Of a DNA stretch of 64,000 nt, positions 52,878 to 58,628 are shown piece after piece (positions within the stretch are counted from its first letter, which is position 1; the number at the start of each line of letters is the position of its first letter). Source of the stretch: Flavobacteriales bacterium (lineage in GTDB: Bacteria; Bacteroidota; Bacteroidia; Flavobacteriales_F; PHOS-HE28). The position numbers were made by a program, and so were the translations under genes. The DNA is taken from contig JADJVC010000014.1 of the NCBI GenBank assembly GCA_016710685.1, positions 124,001 to 188,000 on the forward strand, given 5' to 3'. The notes under the pieces were generated by a model. The model made no database searches, was not told where the DNA came from, and saw only the letters and a list, made by a program, of their open reading frames with translations.

Positions 52878-54053
52878 TCATTTCCCCCGCGCGGCCCAAG
52901 CGTCCTCGTCATAGAGCTTCACGCCGTGCATCTTCGTGCCGGTGGTATCGCGTGGACCCTTGCGGTGTACCAGCACCATTTCCACGTTGCGCTTCACCGT
53001 CTTTTTTCCTTTGAAGGCTTCGTGCAACTGCTGGAGCGGTATAGTCATTCTGGGCAAAGGCGTCCGTGTGGCTTTGCATTCCAGCAGGGTAACCCCGCCG
53101 CTGCGGGCCGGCACAATGAAGTCCACTTCCAGGCCTTGTTCGTCCCGGAAGAAGTACAGTTCCCGGCGTACGCCGCTGTTTACCTGCCGCTTGATGATCT
53201 CGCTGGCGATCTGCCCTTCGAAAACGGGACCGAGGAAAGGCGACCGTTGCAGATCGGCTGCCGTGTTGATGCCTAATAGATGGCACACCAGCCCGCTGTC
53301 CGTGAAGTAGATCTTCGGGGATTTGACCAGTCGCTTGCCGAGGTTTTCGTAGAACGGCGGCACGATCAGCACTTGCTGGGTGGTTTCCAGAACACCGATC
53401 CACTGGTTGATGGTCGGCACGCTCACCTGCAACGGCCGCGCCAGTTCCGAGCGGTTCAACACCTGCCCGTGCCGGGTGGCCAGCAACGCCATGAAGCGCC
53501 GGTACGTGGCCAGGTCGCGCACGTTGGTGATGGCGCGCACGTCACGCTCCAGGTAGGTCTGGATGTACGAAGAGAACCACAGCGAAGAACCCGCTGGCCG
53601 CGCCAAAGCTTCCGGAAAACCACCGTGCAACAGGTTCACCTTGGGTGTTTCATGCCGCGAGAGCGGGTAGAGCTGCAACATGGCCGCGCGCCCCGCCATG
53701 GATTCCGTTACCCCGCGCATCAAGGGCGCGTCCTGTGAGCCGGTAAGGAACCATTGGCCAGTACGTCGCGGATGCTTGTCGATGCGCGAGCGCACATACG
53801 AGAACAATTCCGGGACGTTCTGAACTTCGTCCAACACTGCGGGCAAACGGATGCCATCCAAAAAACCATGGGGGTCTGCCCGCATACGCGCGATGGCATC
53901 GGGGTCTTCCATTAGCGTGTAGGAGGCCTTTGGAAAGAGCTTGCGCAACAGCATGGTTTTGCCCGCCCGGCGCGGGCCGGTGAGTACCACGGCAGGGAAC
54001 GTGCGGGCGGCTTTCAACAGCACCGGACCAAGGTCGCGAGGGACGTAACGCAT
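52878..54053 (-). CDS. AAA_14/DUF4143 ATPase
   Basis: A 391-residue ATPase with an N-terminal AAA_14 domain (Walker A GPRRAGKT at residues 26-33, Walker B LPAVLDEVQN with Asp75-Glu76, sensor WFLTGSQD at about 102-108) and a C-terminal DUF4143 domain. Between them is a winged-helix-like segment (LNRSELARPLQVSVPTINQW). The DUF4143 part ends in a nuclease-like pattern: Glu279 in FEGQIASEI, Asp311 in LEVDFIV and Glu325-Cys-Lys327 in LLECKATR, reminiscent of PD-(D/E)XK folds. The family is common in bacteria and archaea but has no established function. The start codon directly abuts a 37-nt palindrome and a second copy lies past the stop, suggesting self-regulation or mobility. Confidence 0.93.
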   Translation of the reverse strand: MRYVPRDLGPVLLKAARTFPAVVLTGPRRAGKTMLLRKLFPKASYTLMEDPDAIARMRADPHGFLDGIRLPAVLDEVQNVPELFSYVRSRIDKHPRRTGQWFLTGSQDAPLMRGVTESMAGRAAMLQLYPLSRHETPKVNLLHGGFPEALARPAGSSLWFSSYIQTYLERDVRAITNVRDLATYRRFMALLATRHGQVLNRSELARPLQVSVPTINQWIGVLETTQQVLIVPPFYENLGKRLVKSPKIYFTDSGLVCHLLGINTAADLQRSPFLGPVFEGQIASEIIKRQVNSGVRRELYFFRDEQGLEVDFIVPARSGGVTLLECKATRTPLPRMTIPLQQLHEAFKGKKTVKRNVEMVLVHRKGPRDTTGTKMHGVKLYDEDAWAARGK

Positions 54054-54089
54054 TTGAGTTATTTAAAGTTGGACTTTAGAATACTCAAA
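54053..54089 (-). promoter_or_regulatory. 37-nt palindrome abutting the ATPase start codon (operator or element end)
   Basis: It begins TTTGAGTT and ends ACTCAAA, with the 18-base core TTTAAAGTTGGACTTTAG at 54062-54079. Fourteen arm positions pair normally and two as G-T. It shares one base with the ATG of the ATPase gene, so it must contain or overlap the promoter and leader. Aligned with the reverse complement of the copy at 52748-52784 it is identical at 31 of 37 positions. Confidence 0.8.
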
Positions 54090-54246
54090 GGTAGAAATTT
54101 TTTCCCGGCTGGGGTTTTCGTGCAAGGATGGGAGCGTTACCGGGATTAACCCGGGATGTTTTTGCTGGTGAAAGCCATGCAGCGCATCGGGTCAACATGC
54201 GGATCCAAGCGTTCGCCATACCTTTCGCCGCTTAAAAACAAGAATC

Positions 54247-54378
54247 ATGGCACAGGACCCACAGGCGCAAGCCATCCGCAGGCGCAAGGCCCGCACGAAG
54301 CTCGAGAAGTTGAAGGCCGCCGCAGAAGCCGCGCCCGCAGCTAAAGCGCCCAAGAAGAAGGCCGCTAAAAAGGCTTGA
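54247..54378 (+). CDS. Tiny lysine/alanine-rich basic protein
   Basis: A 43-residue protein beginning MAQDPQAQAIRRRKARTKLE and ending in alternating Lys-Lys/Ala blocks (KAPKKKAAKKA). About a third of the residues are Lys or Arg. The first half should be a helix with basic residues on one face; the tail resembles histone H1 or the HU-like basic tails seen in some bacteria. A nucleic-acid-binding or ribosome-associated role is plausible. Upstream, CATACCTTTCGCC resembles a -7 promoter element. It stands alone between the ATPase and MscS genes. It was read directly from the sequence and is short, so confidence is moderate. Confidence 0.6.
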   Translation: MAQDPQAQAIRRRKARTKLEKLKAAAEAAPAAKAPKKKAAKKA

Positions 54379-54565
54379 TCCGTAAGGTTGCCAGCATGTG
54401 CTCAGGACCACAGCGTTCCGGGCCATGCTGCACCGTGCGCGGTAGGAAATGAACTTTTAGCGATTTCCCTTGTTGTCATTGGGCAAATTCCGGTCCTTTT
54501 AACCGGATTCTCCGGACCACCAGCATTTCACGAGGGTGGTAAACACAACCGGCAGCAGCCGGGCC

Positions 54566-55489
54566 ATGCCCATGCAAGACGATCTTGAAGACGCGGCCGG
54601 AACACTCGTTCAGGCATTCCAAAAAAGTTGGTATGCCTTCCTGGACCAAGTACCGGAGATCCTGCTCGCCATTCTGATCGTGGCCGTGGGCCTCCTGGTC
54701 TCCAACAAACTCGCGGGTTTTGGCCGAAAGGTTATCGAGCGAAAGTCGCAGGACCCGCTGATGACCAACTTCTTGACCAAGACCATCAAACTGGTGCTAG
54801 GCGTGATCGTAGTGATGTTCGCCATGCGCGTGGCCGGCTTGGATGGCATAGCCACCGGGCTGCTTACTGCTGCGGGTGCATCTGCGGTCATAATCGGTTT
54901 CGCGTTCAAGGACATCGGCGAGAATTTCATCTCCGGCGTTATTCTCTCGTTCAACCGGCCCTTCAACCTCAACGACACGGTGGAGGTGGGCGACATTTTC
55001 GGAAAGGTAACCGCGATGGAATTCCGCTACACCAAACTGAAGACTTTTGACGGTCGGGACGTATACATCCCCAACAGCGACGTGGTGAAGAAACCGGTGT
55101 TCAACTACACCGAAGACGGATTTTATCGCGTGGAGTTCATGGCCGGCATAGCCTACGAAGACAAAATCGATGATGCGCGTGACCTGATTATGAAGACCGT
55201 GCGCGGATGTGAAGGTGTGGTGGAAGACGATGCGCACGAGGTGTTCGTAGCCGTGGACGAGCTGGCCGTGAGCACGGTGAACCTCAAGGTGCGTTTCTGG
55301 GTGGAAACGAAGGACTACCGCAAGCGCTCCTTGATGATCCGGGGAAGGGTGATCACCGAAGTGAAGCAGGCGCTCGAAACCAACGGATTCAGCCTGCCGG
55401 CGGACATCCAGGAGATCAAACTCTACGGCGGGCAAAGCTCGATCCCGGTTACGGTTACGCAGGGAGCCGTGAAAGGTGCAGGAATCTGA
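54566..55489 (+). CDS. Small-conductance mechanosensitive channel (MscS family)
   Basis: A 307-residue channel with three N-terminal helices, the third being the pore helix with the Gly/Ala pattern GLLTAAGASAVIIGFAFKDI. The MscS beta domain follows (NRPFNLNDTVEVGDIFGKVT then AMEFRYTKLKTFDGRDVYIP) and then the C-terminal alpha/beta domain. It opens under membrane tension to release solutes during osmotic downshock. The start is ATG 54566, with ATG 54572 two codons later equally possible; the GTG at 54536 is less likely. Confidence 0.93.
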   Translation: MPMQDDLEDAAGTLVQAFQKSWYAFLDQVPEILLAILIVAVGLLVSNKLAGFGRKVIERKSQDPLMTNFLTKTIKLVLGVIVVMFAMRVAGLDGIATGLLTAAGASAVIIGFAFKDIGENFISGVILSFNRPFNLNDTVEVGDIFGKVTAMEFRYTKLKTFDGRDVYIPNSDVVKKPVFNYTEDGFYRVEFMAGIAYEDKIDDARDLIMKTVRGCEGVVEDDAHEVFVAVDELAVSTVNLKVRFWVETKDYRKRSLMIRGRVITEVKQALETNGFSLPADIQEIKLYGGQSSIPVTVTQGAVKGAGI

Positions 55490-55507
55490 TAGCCTGCTCG
55501 CAACGGC

Positions 55508-56287
55508 TTATGCCAGCGGGTCCGCAAGCAACAGCTCCGGATATTCAAATTGCTCGCTGGCTTTTTCTGTGTTGCCCAATCCTTCCTTGCCCAAAAGCGG
55601 GCGCACCGTATGGGCTTCCATGGCATCGGCAGGGTAGGGCTTGATCAATTTGAGCAACGCCTGTTCGTCTTTTGGATCCTGGAACGGCGATAGCCATTGC
55701 GCTTCTTCCTCTTCGGTCAAGATCACCGGCATGCGCGGGCCTTTCAGCTTCGGGTTGTTGTGGATGCGCGCAAGCAAGTCGTTCCCTTCGGTGGTCACAA
55801 TGCTGAATGTGAGTTCGCGAGGTCCCGCCTCTTCACCGTGCCAGCTTTCCCACAACCCCGCCAACGCGAAATGGTCGCGGTGCTTAAGCCGGATGAAATA
55901 CGGATACGTGCGCTTGCCGAAATGATGATGCTCATAGAAGCCTTCCACAAAAACCAAGCAACGTCCTTTCTTCGCTGCTGAACGGAAGGCGGGCTTTTCG
56001 AAGATCGTTTCACCGCGAGCGTTCAACGTCTGGTTCCAGAGCTTGTCGCGCTGCCCCGCGTCCTTTACCCAACTTGGGGTGAGGCCCCAGGTCATCAATT
56101 GAGGTTCCTCCGGAAGGTCACTCGTGTAGACCACCAGCTTGGGGTGGGTGAAGGCGTTCGCATAATGCAGGTCTAGCTCCGGGAAAGGGGCCAGTAGCTG
56201 GGTAAGGTGTTCAACGGCCTCCTTGTTCCCTCGGCTCTTGGCAATGCGCAGCGACATTTCCGTTCGTGCCTTCACTCCGTAACACAT
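55508..56287 (-). CDS. SRAP-family protein (YedK/HMCES-like), abasic-site DNA-protein crosslinker
   Basis: A 259-residue SRAP domain protein. The catalytic Cys is residue 2 (MCYGVKARTE), exposed after removal of the initiator Met. Other active-site parts are WNQTLNARGETIFEKPAF (Asn and Arg), GRCLVFVEGFYEH (Glu) and PRMPVIL. SRAP proteins form a thiazolidine crosslink with abasic sites in single-stranded DNA to protect replication forks. The His normally just before RMP is replaced here by a longer linker (RIHNNPKLKGPRMP), so the catalytic His is probably the one in RIHNN. It is convergent with mscS. Confidence 0.92.
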   Translation of the reverse strand: MCYGVKARTEMSLRIAKSRGNKEAVEHLTQLLAPFPELDLHYANAFTHPKLVVYTSDLPEEPQLMTWGLTPSWVKDAGQRDKLWNQTLNARGETIFEKPAFRSAAKKGRCLVFVEGFYEHHHFGKRTYPYFIRLKHRDHFALAGLWESWHGEEAGPRELTFSIVTTEGNDLLARIHNNPKLKGPRMPVILTEEEEAQWLSPFQDPKDEQALLKLIKPYPADAMEAHTVRPLLGKEGLGNTEKASEQFEYPELLLADPLA

Positions 56288-56317
56288 GCCGAAAGATAGC
56301 GCGTCCGCGGATCGCGA

Positions 56318-56968
56318 TCACACCCAGCAGCGGTCCACGGCATACTTCACCAAGCCGGCGGCACTGCGCACATTTAGCTTCTGCATCAGGTTTTTCCGGT
56401 GGGTCTTCACTGTTTCCTCGCCGATGAACAAGGCGGCAGCGATCTCCGTGTTGGTCTGCTCCAAGGCGATCAGCCGGATGATCTCCCGCTCCCTTGTCGT
56501 TAAACCCACATATTCTCCCTCGATCCGCTTTCCCGTGTGCTTGTACCCGCGATCGATGCTGGCGCGTGCCAACGGACTGATGTAGCACCCGCCGTCCATT
56601 ACCGTTTCAACCGCCAAAACCACTTCCTCCGCGGTGCCCCCTTTTATCAGGTAGCCGCTTGCCCCTTCGATCAACATGCTATTGACGTATTCGATCTCGC
56701 TGAGCGCAGAGTAGGCCAATACTTTCAACCCCGGGCTCTTCTTGTGCAGCATGCGCATGGTGTCGATGCCGTCCATCTTCGGCAATGACACGTCCATCAT
56801 CAGAAGGTCCACCTGAAGGTCCGTTAATCGGGATAGGAGGTCTTCGCCGTTGAAGGCATGACCAACAATATCGATCTTGGGCACTACGGCCATGTACTGC
56901 TCCAGTCACTCCGCCACCAGTTTTTGGGCGTCCACTACCAAGATCCGAACCGTGGCCAGGTCGTTCAT
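56318..56968 (-). pseudogene. NarL/LuxR-type response regulator with in-frame TGA
   Basis: From ATG 56968 the frame reads MNDLATVRILVVDAQKLVAE, then TGA at 56908-56906, then LEQYMAVVPKIDIVGHAFNG and a full receiver and helix-turn-helix protein. The phospho-acceptor Asp is in LLMMDVSLPKMDG, the Lys in GYLIKGG, and the C-terminal LuxR domain has LTTREREIIRLIALEQTNTE and IGEETVKTHRKNLMQKLNV. A Trp (TGG) would be expected at the TGA. One residue of the acidic pair near the start is also Ala (VVDAQ instead of VVDDQ). Re-initiation at ATG 56893 would give 191 residues lacking strand 1. No cognate kinase is adjacent. Either a real nonsense mutation or a base-call error. Confidence 0.75.
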
Positions 56969-57049
56969 GGCCGAAAGATACTGATCCGTCGGCCTGAGTG
57001 GTACCTTCGTGGGACCGGTCCTTGGGAACGGTTTCCGGGCAACCCCTCC

Positions 57050-57589
57050 TCACTTCCGCAGAGTGCCGTCCACGATATCGCCTTCCTGGGTGCGCACCAG
57101 CGACCTGTCGTAGCGCACTTTCATCAGCCCGGTGCCTTGCAGGAAAGTGATCGTGCCCACCGGGCCGGCATAACGAAGGTTTTTGTCCAGCAGTTCGGGA
57201 GTCATTTGAACGTCAAAGCGCAGCTTCTCGTTTTTGCTGCAGTTTGTCGTGCATTTGTCCGCATTCTTGGTGTCCACCAAAATTTCCTTGGTGAGGTAGC
57301 CTGTGCGCTCGAAACGCAAGTAAGCCTTGCTGCCTACGGTCATCGCCAGACGGAACTTCCCATCATCTTTCAGTTCCAGCGGAACGCAGGATGCATTGTT
57401 CATTTCCACCACGGTCAACGAGCCTTCCCAGGGTTCGGCTTCATCGATCAGCAGGCGGCCTTTCACATCCACCGAGTTGTCCGGCTTTTGTGCGCTGCAA
57501 ACCGCCGAAATGGACAAGGCTGCAACAAGGAGAAAAAGATTTTGGCAACGGAACTTTTTGGAGCAGATGGCGGGGGCGTTGGTTTTCAT
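57050..57589 (-). CDS. Exported hypothetical protein with carboxypeptidase-regulatory-like domain
   Basis: A 179-residue exported protein (signal ending AVCSAQ). Residues about 40-130 (VDVKGRLLIDEAEPWEGSLT; KFRLAMTVGSKAYLRFERTG; YLTKEILVDT) look like the beta-sandwich found in many Bacteroidota surface and T9SS-linked proteins. The Cys-rich segment NADKCTTNCSK probably forms a disulphide. The start was placed at 57589 because it gives a signal peptide. A hairpin at 57678-57695 lies in the gap to the next gene upstream. Confidence 0.72.
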   Translation of the reverse strand: MKTNAPAICSKKFRCQNLFLLVAALSISAVCSAQKPDNSVDVKGRLLIDEAEPWEGSLTVVEMNNASCVPLELKDDGKFRLAMTVGSKAYLRFERTGYLTKEILVDTKNADKCTTNCSKNEKLRFDVQMTPELLDKNLRYAGPVGTITFLQGTGLMKVRYDRSLVRTQEGDIVDGTLRK

Positions 57590-57677
57590 CTGGAAGTGGT
57601 TTATGTCCGTGGGTACAAAAGTCCCGACCGTGCATGCCCTCCACAATACCCACTTAGAGTTATTTTCCTTTCCAGAC

Positions 57678-57695
57678 CTACCCAAAAGTGGGTAG
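57678..57695 (-). other. Palindromic hairpin directly after a stop codon
   Basis: CTACCC-AAAAGT-GGGTAG, six base pairs, adjoins the stop codon of the small secreted gene at 57696. A second, outer stem (AGACC 57674-57678 with GGTCT 57700-57704) could extend it. It lies about 90 bases upstream of the next start at 57589. No clear U-tract is present, so an operator or attenuator is as likely as a terminator. Confidence 0.4.
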
Positions 57696-58016
57696 TCAAG
57701 GTCTGTTTTCCGCAGACCACAATGGGCCTTTGCCTTCCAGTGCATCCACTTGCCGGGGATCGCCTAGCCGGAATAGCACCGGGAATTTCAACCTGCGTTC
57801 CAACTGCACATCCAACTTACAAAACGTGCCGAGCTTTTGGTAGCTCCAAGGGGAACCAAGTACTGTATTATTTGGGATGGGTAATTGTCGTGGCGGATCC
57901 AATAAGGAGAATTTGCATGCCCGTTGCGTAGGAACATGCAAGGCTTGCGCGTATGCGGTAAAACCGCATGCGATCGCTCCAGAAATCAGCACCATGCGTA
58001 ACACCTTCATAATCAT
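57696..58016 (-). CDS. Small exported hypothetical protein
   Basis: A 106-residue protein with a signal peptide (RMVLISGAIACGFTAYAQ) and a mature part with two Cys (QRACKFS and GTFCKLD), ending in a Pro/Arg-rich tail. No family is recognised. Its ATG overlaps the TGA of the YtxJ-like gene by one base (TGATG), so the two are probably translated together. A second ATG two codons later is also possible. Confidence 0.6.
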   Translation of the reverse strand: MIMKVLRMVLISGAIACGFTAYAQALHVPTQRACKFSLLDPPRQLPIPNNTVLGSPWSYQKLGTFCKLDVQLERRLKFPVLFRLGDPRQVDALEGKGPLWSAENRP

Positions 58017-58400
58017 CACTTGGAAAGTGCCGTTACCAGTTCGTTGTACGTGATGCCGAAGTGCGCGCTTTCCTGCACGCATTTGCCGTTGCGGATCACA
58101 AGCGCTTGCGGCGACTCATGCTCCACGCCATAACGCTCAGCAATGGCGTTGGAGATGTCGCGATGCTTCAGCAGGTCCAGAAAATAAATGGGGTGCGCAG
58201 CATCGTCCGATACGGTCCATGCGCGCTCCAGTCGCCCAACGCGGCGCGCTGATGTTGCACTGCGTGCTGTGCTTGAAGATCAAAACGGGCTTTTGCGCGG
58301 AGAGACTGTCCACCTCATTGAGTTGGTCTAATTCGGTAAGCGGGGTCCAATTCACTTCAGAAAAGTGCGCAGTTTTACCCAAACCTGATCCGGGATTCAC
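58016..58400 (-). pseudogene. YtxJ-like bacilliredoxin (monothiol thioredoxin fold), frameshifted
   Basis: The 5' frame (start GTG 58400 or GTG 58355) has NWTPLTELDQLNEVDS, then KPVLIFKHSTQCNISA, the YtxJ motif with the active Cys. The 3' frame, ending at 58016, continues RLERAWTVSDDAAHPIYFLD, LLKHRDISNAIAERYGVEHE, SPQALVIRNGK and ITYNELVTALSK, which is the normal YtxJ C-terminus. They join near 58241-58250 after removal of one base (127 or 112 residues). YtxJ proteins act in bacillithiol-dependent redox control. Unlike the other breaks in this window this one is an apparent insertion. It is followed directly by a small exported gene. Confidence 0.72.
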
Positions 58401-58628
58401 CGACGCGGTTCGAAGGGTTTGAAGAAGATTTGTCTTGTGGCTTTGAATTACATTGTGTTTTCGCCGGTGACGATTTTGTCGTCAATCAACCGGAGCCGTT
58501 CGTTCAACTTTTAATCCATGCTTCGTGAAACTGCCTATCCGGAAAACCTTCCATCCCACTTCTTGACGAAAGCCTCCGCCAGGCTTCATCCTCCCGCTGT
58601 TCCCGCGCGAAACCCGAACTTCGCATCA

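Noticed and set aside
56906..56908. TGA read as Trp or Sec (alternative genetic code)
   Set aside because: TGG is used normally for Trp and TGA ends many genes cleanly in this window, so genome-wide recoding is excluded; a local mutation or base-call error is simpler.
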